Of a DNA stretch of 8,708 nucleotides, positions 1 to 6,310 are shown in pieces. The notes beneath the pieces are model-generated. The model searched no databases and was not told the DNA's origin. It saw only the letters and a list, made by a program, of their open reading frames with translations. Made by a program: the position numbers and the translations under genes. The stretch is from Cyclobacteriaceae bacterium. GTDB lineage: Bacteria; Bacteroidota; Bacteroidia; Cytophagales; Cyclobacteriaceae. The first letter of the stretch is position 1, and the number at the start of each line of letters is the position of its first letter. The stretch spans positions 1 to 8,708 of the forward strand of contig JAOUOM010000049.1 of the NCBI GenBank assembly GCA_029880385.1, read 5' to 3'.

Positions 1-658
1 GAAACCGAAACCTGAACATGTCAGGAAGAAAAAACAGCAAAAACAGGAAATTGGAAAGCAGGTTAGACAAAAATACATAGCCTACCCCAAGGTCTGGATC
101 ATAGATTTGCTCATAAAACCCTCCGGGACTGGATTGTGCCAGCATGGGTAGCAACAGCAGGAAAAACAGGTTTAACAGCAGGTTTGCCAGTATATTGATA
201 AGTTTATACGAAGCAAAACGAATGGCCATGCCCTTTAAACGCAGCCGTGCAAAAGGAATGGCAACAAGTGTATCGATTGCCAGTATAAAAGCCAGCCACT
301 CAATAAAGACTCCTTTGCCTTCATAGTCCAGCAAGCTTGCGATCTGATCCGAAAAACCATAGAGCAAACTACTGAGGATAGCCGTCCAGATTAAAATAAG
401 TGAAAGCCCCTGATGATAAAAAAGTATTTCCTTTCCCTTGCTCTTTGAGGCAAACCGAAAAAAGGTGGTTTCAATCCCAAACGTATACAGGATATTAAGG
501 AAAGCCACATCTGCATATAGCTCGGTTACAATCCCATACTCGGCGGGCAAAAACACTTCTGTGTAAATAGGAACCAGTATGTAATTAAGCAAGCGTCCGA
601 CAATGCTACTTAACCCATATGTGGCCGTCTGGCCCAGCAATGAACGTATCTGTCCCAA
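1..658 (-). CDS. Polysaccharide/oligosaccharide flippase (Wzx/MATE-like), N-terminal part, cut by left window edge
   Basis: Probably moves a lipid-linked oligosaccharide across the inner membrane (MOP superfamily). The reverse strand reads open from 658 to base 1, about 219 residues without a frameshift. After the start it reads GQIRSLLGQTATYGLSS, then VGRLLNYILVPIYT, the N-terminal signature of Bacteroidota polysaccharide biosynthesis membrane proteins; long hydrophobic stretches follow, such as LSLILIWTAILSSLLYGF and NLLLNLFFLLLLPML. There is no ATG near the N-terminus. A TAA in this frame lies just upstream inside the enoyl-CoA hydratase gene, so the start must fall between about 673 and 640. 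TTG at 658-656 fits best, since AGGAG (673-669) lies 10 bases upstream and the conserved GQTATYGLSS segment follows at once. The rare start ATT at 664-662 is the alternative. It begins 5 bp after the hydratase stop, so the two are probably cotranscribed. The C-terminal half is outside the window. The family call is firm, the substrate unknown. Confidence 0.85.
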   Translation of the reverse strand, partial: MGQIRSLLGQTATYGLSSIVGRLLNYILVPIYTEVFLPAEYGIVTELYADVAFLNILYTFGIETTFFRFASKSKGKEILFYHQGLSLILIWTAILSSLLYGFSDQIASLLDYEGKGVFIEWLAFILAIDTLVAIPFARLRLKGMAIRFASYKLINILANLLLNLFFLLLLPMLAQSSPGGFYEQIYDPDLGVGYVFLSNLLSNFLFLLFFLPDMFRFRF

Positions 659-663
659 ATGAA

Positions 664-1449
664 TTAAACTCCTTTAAAGTTTGCCTGACGCTTTTCCAGG
701 AATGCGGATACACCCTCGGCAAAGTCCTCCGTGCCACAGCATCTGGCAAAGGCATTTGCCTCCGTCTGATAACCGTCACCTTCTTTGGCAAAGGCCGCAT
801 TGACACAGTCTACCACCAACTCGACTGCAATCGGGGCTTTTTGTCCGATAGTTCGGAGCAAGTCCAGGGCTTTTTCCATTGCGGCTGATTTATCTTCCGT
901 CACATGATTTACCAATCCCCATTTTTCCGCCTTTTCGGCATCGATCATTGCTGCTGACATCATGTATTCCATTGCACGTCCCCGTCCGATCAAATAGGTC
1001 AGGCGCTGTGTGCCTCCATAGCCCGGCAAAATCCCCAGGTTCACTTCCGGCTGGCCAAATTTTGCCGACCGGGTGGCGATCCGCATATGACAAGCCAGTG
1101 CCAACTCACTACCTCCTCCCAAAGCATAACCCGACACAACAGCGATTACGGGTGTATGGCAATTTTCGATCAAGGCAAATATCTCCTGCCCGTCTTCCGA
1201 AAATTTCCTTGCATTCATTTCATTCAGGCTCCTGAACTCAGAAATATCCGCCCCTGCCACAAACGCCTTTTCTCCCGCACCGGTGAGGATTACCCCCCTG
1301 ATCTCCCTGTCGTCATACACGGATTGAATCACTTGTTTTAGTTCCGACAAGGTTGCCAGGCTAAGCGCATTGAGTTTACTCTCCCGGTTAATGGTAACGA
1401 CAAGTATGTTTCCATCACGGGAAAGGGAAAGGTTTTCTAAATCATTCAT
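664..1449 (-). CDS. Enoyl-CoA hydratase/isomerase family protein (crotonase)
   Basis: A 261-residue soluble crotonase-fold enzyme, the usual length for a single-domain enoyl-CoA hydratase. The CoA/oxyanion-hole motif AFVAGADI lies at residues 62-69, and the second oxyanion segment GYALGGGSELALA at 107-119. The two acidic residues used for water addition by classical hydratases are both present: Glu115 in GGGSE and Glu135 in FGQPEVNLGILPGYGGTQRL (131-150). This favours a real 2-enoyl-CoA hydratase (beta-oxidation, amino-acid or butyrate-type chemistry) over an isomerase or decarboxylase, but the acyl substrate cannot be told from sequence. ATG at 1449 starts the protein at a normal N-terminus. 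It lies 79 bp after the threonine dehydrogenase stop and 5 bp before the flippase start. No link between the three functions is obvious. The family call is secure; the exact pathway is open. Confidence 0.93.
   Translation of the reverse strand: MNDLENLSLSRDGNILVVTINRESKLNALSLATLSELKQVIQSVYDDREIRGVILTGAGEKAFVAGADISEFRSLNEMNARKFSEDGQEIFALIENCHTPVIAVVSGYALGGGSELALACHMRIATRSAKFGQPEVNLGILPGYGGTQRLTYLIGRGRAMEYMMSAAMIDAEKAEKWGLVNHVTEDKSAAMEKALDLLRTIGQKAPIAVELVVDCVNAAFAKEGDGYQTEANAFARCCGTEDFAEGVSAFLEKRQANFKGV
669..675 (-). promoter_or_regulatory. Shine-Dalgarno-like site deciding the flippase start
   Basis: The reverse strand reads AAAGGAG here, within the last codons of the enoyl-CoA hydratase gene and 10 bases before the TTG at 658-656. 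Strong purine-rich sites are not the rule in Bacteroidota, so this supports, but does not prove, the TTG start. Confidence 0.4.
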
Positions 1450-1528
1450 TCGCTCTTAGGTATTGATTTCACAGGAAAGAAATAGTAAAATTAAGACTTC
1501 ACCAACCATTGAGGCACAAATAACCATT

Positions 1529-2479
1529 CTATGCCCGTTGAAATTGCTCGGTCAGATGCCCGATAATCTCGGAGGTCATCCTGGCCAAATCAAAATGTGG
1601 CTGCCAGTCCCAATCATTTTGTGCGACTGTATCATCTATGCCCGATGGCCAACTGTCCGCAATTGCCTGTCGGTAATCGGGCTGATAACTGATGGCAAAC
1701 TCGGGGAAATGCGTTTTAATTTCTGCATATATTTCGTCCGGCGAAAAACTAATGCCCGCCAGATTGTAGCTTGATCGCACCGACAGGCGGGAAGGGTCTG
1801 CCTGCATCAGTTTCAATGTGGCATTCACGGCATCCTCCATATACATCATAGGCAAACGCGTACCTGCCTGTAAAAAACATGAAAACGGACGGCCCTGAAC
1901 AGCCTGGTAAAATATATCGACCGCATAATCCGTCGTGCCACCACCCGGCAGTGATTTATATCCGATCAATCCCGGATAACGCACACTTCGCACATCCACG
2001 CCATATTTTCGGTAATAATAATCGCACCATCGCTCACCCGCGAGTTTACTAATTCCATAAACCGTTGTTGGGTTCATACGGGTATACTGAGGCGTGTTTT
2101 CCTTGGGGGTATCGGGGCCAAACACTGCGATACTACTGGGCCAGAAAATCTTTTTGATCCTGCCTATACGTCCGAGCTCCAGCACATGGAGCAAGCTTTT
2201 CATATTTAGATCCCAGGCAAAAAGCGGGTGGGATTCTCCCCGTGCCGAAAGTACAGCGGCAAGATGGTATACCTGACTGATTTCATGTTTTATCACAGCC
2301 TCATGGAGTGCCTGCTCATCCAAAACATCAAGACAAATATAGGTGCCGTCCATTTTTACTTCGGATTCGGGACGGATGTCTGATGCCACCACATTTTCCC
2401 TGCCATGCAAAAGCTGAAGGGCTGATACCAATTCAGTGCCCAACTGTCCACCAGCACCTATTACAAGAATTTTATCCAT
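1529..2479 (-). CDS. tdh: L-threonine 3-dehydrogenase, short-chain (UDP-galactose-epimerase-like) type
   Basis: Predicted to oxidise L-threonine with NAD+ to 2-amino-3-ketobutyrate in the cytoplasm. The 316-residue protein has an extended-SDR Rossmann start, MDKILVIGAGGQLGTELV, with glycines 8, 11 and 14. The active-site segment FWPSSIAVFGP (112-122) supplies the serine and VYGISK (140-145) the Tyr141/Lys145 pair. The blocks FAWDLNMKSLLHVLELG, PGGGTTDYAVDIFYQAV and SYNLAGISFSP match what I recall of epimerase-like threonine dehydrogenases of flavobacteria and cold-adapted bacteria, a family unrelated to zinc-dependent E. coli Tdh. The frame is open upstream to a GTG at 2521, but ATG at 2479 places the Rossmann motif right at the N-terminus, and a promoter-like element lies in the upstream extension. 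kbl, the next pathway enzyme, lies on the divergent transcript, which strongly supports this role over a sugar epimerase. Confidence 0.92.
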   Translation of the reverse strand: MDKILVIGAGGQLGTELVSALQLLHGRENVVASDIRPESEVKMDGTYICLDVLDEQALHEAVIKHEISQVYHLAAVLSARGESHPLFAWDLNMKSLLHVLELGRIGRIKKIFWPSSIAVFGPDTPKENTPQYTRMNPTTVYGISKLAGERWCDYYYRKYGVDVRSVRYPGLIGYKSLPGGGTTDYAVDIFYQAVQGRPFSCFLQAGTRLPMMYMEDAVNATLKLMQADPSRLSVRSSYNLAGISFSPDEIYAEIKTHFPEFAISYQPDYRQAIADSWPSGIDDTVAQNDWDWQPHFDLARMTSEIIGHLTEQFQRA

Positions 2480-2509
2480 CGGATTGTTACGTTGTTTATT
2501 TGGGGTGCA

Positions 2510-2517
2510 CAAAAGTA
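2510..2517 (-). promoter_or_regulatory. Candidate -7 promoter element for the threonine dehydrogenase gene
   Basis: The reverse strand reads TACTTTTG, a full match to the Bacteroidota -7 consensus TAnnTTTG. Transcription would begin near 2505 and give a leader of about 26 bases before ATG 2479. I see no clear TTG at the -33 position, so the call rests on one element and its placement. Confidence 0.45.
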
Positions 2518-2554
2518 CCACTTGTTTAAAGTAATTTTAAATCCCTATTCGATT

Positions 2555-2562
2555 TAACTTTG
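2555..2562 (+). promoter_or_regulatory. Candidate -7 promoter element for the small protein-kbl operon
   Basis: TAACTTTG matches TAnnTTTG exactly. The predicted transcription start falls near 2566-2569, at or just before the GTG start of the small protein, so the message could be leaderless. No TTG is present at the expected -33 distance; an AT-rich stretch with TTTAAA at 2525-2530 and 2536-2541 lies upstream. A chance match is possible, since this motif is expected roughly once per 4 kb per strand. Confidence 0.4.
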
Positions 2563-2568
2563 CCCCCC

Positions 2569-2820
2569 GTGAATGAATTTGAAGAATTCCTGAAAACAAA
2601 AAAGATTGATCCCCAAAAATTTCAAAAAGGGGAGCCGGATCGCTATGCCGGGTTTCAACAGGATTTTGCTACCATGCACCCAGCAAGCTTTACTGCCCGC
2701 AAACTCTTTTTGATCAATAAAATACGAAGAACCTATCTTTTGGACACATCGGTCATTCAGGAAAAACCAACGTCCATTGCAAAAGTAAAACCGAAAATCA
2801 GCCCCAAACCCAAAATCTGA
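2569..2820 (+). CDS. Small hypothetical protein upstream of kbl
   Basis: I cannot assign a function. The product is 83 residues if translated from GTG 2569. No in-frame ATG occurs before residue 35, and the upstream TTG at 2560 overlaps the candidate -7 element. The first 60 residues are soluble-looking and mixed helical, with FLKTKKIDPQKF, a middle segment FATMHPASFTARKLFLINKIRR, and several aromatic and basic residues. The last 18 residues are a lysine/proline-rich tail (KPKISPKPKI). There is no signal peptide, membrane segment, cysteine or catalytic motif. From memory, similar small proteins with the MHP.SFTA.KLFLINKIRR core occur in other Bacteroidota. It ends 2 bp before the kbl ATG, so the two are almost certainly cotranscribed and perhaps translationally linked. 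A role in Kbl function or threonine metabolism is only a guess from this position. Confidence 0.7.
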   Translation: MNEFEEFLKTKKIDPQKFQKGEPDRYAGFQQDFATMHPASFTARKLFLINKIRRTYLLDTSVIQEKPTSIAKVKPKISPKPKI

Positions 2821-2822
2821 AC

Positions 2823-4010
2823 ATGTACGACAACCTGAAAAAAAAACTGGAAGCCGAGCTTGACGAAATAAAAAAAGCCGGCCTTTACAAGCAAGAACGA
2901 ATCATTGCTAGCCCCCAAGGAGCTAAAATCCGACTCTCGGATGGCCAGGAGGTTATAAATTTTTGTGCCAATAACTACCTGGGGCTTTCCTCACACCCCC
3001 ATGTACTGGAAGCTGCGACCAACACCCTCCAATCACACGGTTACGGTATGTCTTCGGTTCGCTTTATTTGTGGCACGCAGGACATCCACAAAACCCTTGA
3101 AAAAAAGATTTCCGAATTCCTCGGAATGGAAGACACCATCCTCTATGCTGCCGCATTTGATGCCAATGGCGGGATTTTCGAGCCCCTGCTGGGACCGGAA
3201 GATGCCTTAATCTCGGATGAACTAAATCATGCTTCGATCATTGACGGGGTACGTCTGTGCAAGGCCAAGCGTATGCGCTACAAACACAACGATATGGCAG
3301 ACCTGGAAGAGCAGCTTCAAGCTGCAGCTTCTGCCCCGGTCAAGCTGATCGTAACCGACGGGGTCTTTTCCATGGATGGCACGATTGCCCAATTGGACAA
3401 AATCTGCGACCTGGCCGATACATACAAGGCGGTCGTAATGACAGATGAAAGCCATAGCACTGGATTTATGGGAAAAACCGGGCGTGGCGTGCACGAATAC
3501 CATCATGTCATGTCACGTGTAGACATCATCACCGGCACACTGGGCAAAGCCCTCGGAGGGGCATCCGGGGGATTTACCTCGGCCAAAAAAGAAATCATTG
3601 ATATGTTGCGCCAGCGGTCTCGTCCCTATTTATTTTCCAATACCCTGGCACCATCCATCACGGGAGCATCCATTGCCGTACTTGATATGTTAAGCAAAAC
3701 AACCGAGCTTCGTGACAAACTGGAAGAAAACACGCGGTATTTCAGGGAAAAAATTACGGCCGCTGGTTTTGACATCAAACCCGGCAACCACCCCATAGTC
3801 CCTATCATGCTGTATGATGCCGTATTGTCTCAAAAAATGGCTGCACGCCTGCTTGAAAAAGGCATTTATGTGATTGGTTTCTATTTTCCGGTAGTACCCA
3901 AAGGGCAGGCGCGCATCCGGGTACAGCTCTCGGCTGTGCATGAAAAGTCCCATATTGACCAGGCCATTGCCGCATTTACAGAGATAGGAAAAGAACTGGG
4001 GGTGATTTAA
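2823..4010 (+). CDS. kbl: Glycine C-acetyltransferase (2-amino-3-ketobutyrate CoA ligase)
   Basis: A PLP-dependent enzyme of the alpha-oxoamine synthase family that cleaves 2-amino-3-ketobutyrate with CoA to glycine and acetyl-CoA, or runs in reverse. At 395 residues it has normal length. Visible hallmarks are INFCANNYLGLSSHP (45-59), the segment GYGMSSVRFICGTQDIHK (73-90), TDESHSTGFMG (207-217) with the cofactor-binding Asp208 and His211, and TGTLGKALGGASGGF (237-251) with the Schiff-base Lys242. The C-terminus contains VVPKGQARIRVQLSAVH. Sister enzymes (BioF, serine palmitoyltransferase, ALA synthase) share the fold, but the close match to Kbl and the divergent threonine dehydrogenase make Kbl the best call. 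It starts 2 bp after the small upstream gene and ends in a terminator hairpin; its TAA stop overlaps the cdaA stop. Confidence 0.95.
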   Translation: MYDNLKKKLEAELDEIKKAGLYKQERIIASPQGAKIRLSDGQEVINFCANNYLGLSSHPHVLEAATNTLQSHGYGMSSVRFICGTQDIHKTLEKKISEFLGMEDTILYAAAFDANGGIFEPLLGPEDALISDELNHASIIDGVRLCKAKRMRYKHNDMADLEEQLQAAASAPVKLIVTDGVFSMDGTIAQLDKICDLADTYKAVVMTDESHSTGFMGKTGRGVHEYHHVMSRVDIITGTLGKALGGASGGFTSAKKEIIDMLRQRSRPYLFSNTLAPSITGASIAVLDMLSKTTELRDKLEENTRYFREKITAAGFDIKPGNHPIVPIMLYDAVLSQKMAARLLEKGIYVIGFYFPVVPKGQARIRVQLSAVHEKSHIDQAIAAFTEIGKELGVI

Positions 4011-4023
4011 CCCCCTTTGTTTT
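3998..4023 (+). terminator. Intrinsic terminator for kbl, holding both convergent stop codons in its loop
   Basis: The plus strand reads five G (3998-4002), an 8-base loop TGATTTAA (4003-4010), five C (4011-4015), then TTTGTTTT (4016-4023), a classic hairpin plus U-tract. The loop contains the kbl stop (4008-4010) and the cdaA stop on the other strand (4007-4009), so the stem arms encode the last codons of both proteins. Read on the minus strand the same hairpin is followed by AGTTCTTTTCC, a poorer U-tract, so it may also stop cdaA transcription, less efficiently. Confidence 0.75.
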
Positions 4024-4864
4024 CATCGGCCCTTAGCTGTGAAAATAGCGAACTTTCGGTTGTTTCCTGCTCTTCATACAGGTAGTCATTTATTGCCGTC
4101 CTGAGTTCCTTGGGCGAAAGGTTGCGTGATAATTCCCCATTACGTACGGTTGATATCTGACCGGTCTCTTCCGACACGACCAATACAAACACATCGGTAG
4201 TTTCGGACATGCCGATGGCTGCCCGGTGCCTAAGCCCGTGGCTGGCAGAAATATCGTCCCGCTCGGTCACCGGCAAAATACATCTGGCCGCTACAATCCG
4301 GTTGTTGTAAATAATCACCGCACCATCGTGCAGGGGGCTGTATTTATTAAAAATGGCCAGTAATAGTCGTTTGGAAATGAGCGAATCCATACGATCCCCG
4401 GATTCTGCATAAAATTTCAGTTCCGTATTTTTTGAAATCACGATGAGTGCACCGGTATTCGTAGCTCCTAAGGCTTTGGCTGCTTCGATAATGGGTGCGA
4501 TTTCGGCACGTCTCACATCACCATTTGTCTGCCAGAACCGAATGTTCATAAAGGTACCCTCACGGATGGCGGTAGTGCGTCCCAGCAACAAGAGGAATTT
4601 TCTGATTTCCTGCTGAAAAAGAATAATTGCGGCCAATACGCCGACACCCATAAACTGGCCCAAAATACTTGTCAGCAACTCCATATTGGCTGCCCGCACC
4701 ACCAAAAAAGCCAGGTATAGGAACAGGAAGCCCAAAAAAACCTTGATAGCAATACTTCCCCTGATCAGCTTATACACCTGATACAGCAGGATCGTGACGA
4801 AAAACACATCGAGAATGTCGACAAATTTTATTTCCAGAAAACCGATGGTAAATCCAAGTATCAC
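4007..4864 (-). CDS. cdaA: Diadenylate cyclase CdaA (c-di-AMP synthase)
   Basis: Makes cyclic di-AMP from two ATP at the inner face of the cytoplasmic membrane; c-di-AMP usually controls potassium and osmotic balance and envelope stability. The 285 residues have the standard CdaA plan: three membrane segments (about 13-33, 38-57 and 66-85) followed by a cytoplasmic DAC domain. The domain holds TGALIVISKNTEL (137-149), the catalytic SPLHDGAVII (176-185) with Asp180-Gly181-Ala182, and GLRHRAAIGMSE (210-221) with Arg212-His213-Arg214, so it should be active. The start is GTG at 4864, whose GTGA overlaps the folP stop, which implies translational coupling. No cdaR (YbbR) or glmM lies beside it, unlike the Firmicutes operon. 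It is convergent with kbl across a 4-bp overlap. Confidence 0.95.
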   Translation of the reverse strand: MILGFTIGFLEIKFVDILDVFFVTILLYQVYKLIRGSIAIKVFLGFLFLYLAFLVVRAANMELLTSILGQFMGVGVLAAIILFQQEIRKFLLLLGRTTAIREGTFMNIRFWQTNGDVRRAEIAPIIEAAKALGATNTGALIVISKNTELKFYAESGDRMDSLISKRLLLAIFNKYSPLHDGAVIIYNNRIVAARCILPVTERDDISASHGLRHRAAIGMSETTDVFVLVVSEETGQISTVRNGELSRNLSPKELRTAINDYLYEEQETTESSLFSQLRADENKGG

Positions 4865-5748
4865 GCTTGTTCCCTTAATTTTTGAATCAATTGGACTGCC
4901 TCTATCGCTGGTTTCACGTCGTGCACCCGCAGGATATCGGCTCCCTGCTGCAAAGCTAACGTATTTAATACGGTTGTGCCATTCAGTGAGTCATCAGCCG
5001 AAATCCCAAGTGTTTTGAAAATCATGGACTTGCGTGAGACCCCTGCCAATAGAGGAAGCTCGACCATTTCCTTTAACAATCCCATTTTGCCAAGTAAATA
5101 AAAATTCTGGTCACGATCCTTGGCAAACCCAAAGCCCGGATCCATGATCAGGTCACAGGCTCCCCGAAGCGAAAGTTTTTCGTGTATTTCCCCAAAATAA
5201 CGTGCGATTTCCCCTATCATATTGTCATAGTGCGTCATATCCTGCATGGTCTGCGGTGTACCACGCATGTGCATGGCGATATAAGGGACTTTGGTATCAG
5301 CCACCATATCCAGCATGGAGGTATCGAGCTGGCCGGCCGATATGTCATTGATCATGGCTGCCCCGGCTTCCAGTGCTTTTTCGGCCACCTGCCGGCGAAA
5401 CGTATCAATGGAAATCACAGCAGCGGGAAATGCCTGATGAAGCTGCCGGATAGGTTCCAGTACACGCTTCAGTTCTTCCTCTATCCCAACGTCAGCGGCC
5501 CCCGGCCGGGACGAATACCCGCCTACGTCCAGAAAGGTGGCCCCTTCGTCCAGCATGGTGGCGGCTTTTTGAAGGGTGGCATCCAGATCTTTCATACGGC
5601 TCGCTCCAAAAAAGGAATCGGGGGTGATATTGAGAATGCCCATGACCCTGGGTCGGTCAAAATCCAATAGTCTTCCGTATGTATTTATCGTTTGGGGTTG
5701 TTTCAATTGATTAGATTTGCGATCGAATTTGCCTATTTTTAGCCGCAT
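4861..5748 (-). CDS. folP: Dihydropteroate synthase
   Basis: Condenses p-aminobenzoate with 6-hydroxymethyl-dihydropterin diphosphate to dihydropteroate in folate synthesis; the family is the sulfonamide target. The TIM-barrel signatures appear in order: VMGILNITPDSF (35-46), FLDVGGYSSRPGA (72-84), SIDTFR (113-118), INDISAG (133-139), MDPGFGFAKDRDQN (202-215), LLAGVSRKSMI (233-243, with Lys240) and ILRVHDV (272-278). The GGYSSRPGA loop, rather than GGESTRPGA, is a Bacteroidota-like variant. From ATG 5748 the protein has 295 residues, with about 30 extra before the first barrel motif. A TTG at residue 15 is an alternative start and would move the N-terminus away from the promoter of the divergent operon. 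It is followed by cdaA with a 4-bp overlap. Confidence 0.95.
   Translation of the reverse strand: MRLKIGKFDRKSNQLKQPQTINTYGRLLDFDRPRVMGILNITPDSFFGASRMKDLDATLQKAATMLDEGATFLDVGGYSSRPGAADVGIEEELKRVLEPIRQLHQAFPAAVISIDTFRRQVAEKALEAGAAMINDISAGQLDTSMLDMVADTKVPYIAMHMRGTPQTMQDMTHYDNMIGEIARYFGEIHEKLSLRGACDLIMDPGFGFAKDRDQNFYLLGKMGLLKEMVELPLLAGVSRKSMIFKTLGISADDSLNGTTVLNTLALQQGADILRVHDVKPAIEAVQLIQKLREQA
5691..5719 (+). promoter_or_regulatory. Bacteroidota-type promoter for the DUF1599-DoxX-aroK operon, inside folP
   Basis: TTTG at 5691-5694, a 17-base spacer and TAGATTTG at 5712-5719 together match the -33/-7 consensus TTTG ... TAnnTTTG. Transcription would start near 5724-5726, leaving a leader of about 37 bases before the TTG start at 5762. 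The element overlaps codons about 10-20 of divergent folP if that gene starts at its ATG. It is the only two-part match I found in the window. Confidence 0.55.
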
Positions 5749-5761
5749 TTAAAAACACTAT

Positions 5762-6310
5762 TTGATCTTGAAACAGGAAACCGCCAGTGCCTACCAGACC
5801 CTTATTTCAGAATGCAAGTCATTGTTTGGGAAAAAAACACGTGATTACGGGACAGCCTGGCGCATTTTGAGGCTGCCCTCCATTACAGACCAGATATTTA
5901 TCAAAGCGCAACGAATTCGTTCAATCCAGGAAAAAGGGGCTCAAAAAGTTGACGATGGCATACGTGGGGAATTTATCGGAATCATCAATTATTGCCTGAT
6001 TGCCATCATCCAGGGTACACGCTCACCACAAGATGAAATGGAAATTAGCTGGGAAAACCTGGAACCCCTCTACGATGAAGCCGTCAATGAAACCCGGAAA
6101 TTACTGGAAGACAAAAACCATGATTATAATGAGGCATGGCGAGACATGAGGGTGAGTTCGATGACCGACATTATTCTGATGAAATTATTGCGCGTAAAGC
6201 AAATTGAAAACAACGAAGGAAAAACACTGGTATCAGAAGGGGTAAAAGCCAATTACCAGGACATGATCAACTATGCCGTATTTTGCCTCATAAAACTCGA
6301 TGAACTATGA
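5762..6310 (+). CDS. DUF1599 protein with two tandem repeats of the domain
   Basis: A 182-residue soluble, mostly helical protein made of two related halves. Half one reads KKTRDYGTAWRILR, then SITDQIFIKAQRIRSIQEKG and FIGIINYCLIAI; half two reads DKNHDYNEAWRDMR, then SMTDIILMKLLRVKQIENNEG and YQDMINYAVFCLI. The shared K..DY..AWR..R.SS.TD...K..R...I pattern is that of DUF1599, which I recall also being named nucleotide modification associated domain 1. The biochemical role is unknown. There is no ATG start: a TAA lies in frame at 5750-5752, and TTG 5762 or TTG 5768 are the only reasonable starts. Its TGA overlaps the ATG of the next gene (ATGA), so it is coupled to the DoxX-like gene. The divergent folP start is only 13 bp away. 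Family call firm, function open. Confidence 0.87.
   Translation: MILKQETASAYQTLISECKSLFGKKTRDYGTAWRILRLPSITDQIFIKAQRIRSIQEKGAQKVDDGIRGEFIGIINYCLIAIIQGTRSPQDEMEISWENLEPLYDEAVNETRKLLEDKNHDYNEAWRDMRVSSMTDIILMKLLRVKQIENNEGKTLVSEGVKANYQDMINYAVFCLIKLDEL

Noticed and set aside
1504..1528. Direct repeat AACCATT (1504-1510 and 1522-1528) between the threonine dehydrogenase and crotonase genes
   Set aside because: Seven bases repeated once in an AT-rich gap is weak, and no adjacent promoter element is convincing.
1450..1528. Promoter for the crotonase gene in the 79-bp gap
   Set aside because: The minus strand has TTG followed at 15 bases by TACTATTTC, which misses the TAnnTTTG consensus in spacing and final base. 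The gene may simply be read through from upstream.
2480..2521. N-terminal extension of the threonine dehydrogenase to GTG 2521
   Set aside because: The 14 extra residues precede the normal Rossmann start, and the stretch contains the candidate -7 element TACTTTTG.
5182..5670. 162-residue plus-strand frame opposite folP
   Set aside because: It is antisense to a clear folP with all family motifs and shows no recognisable domain; it is a shadow frame.
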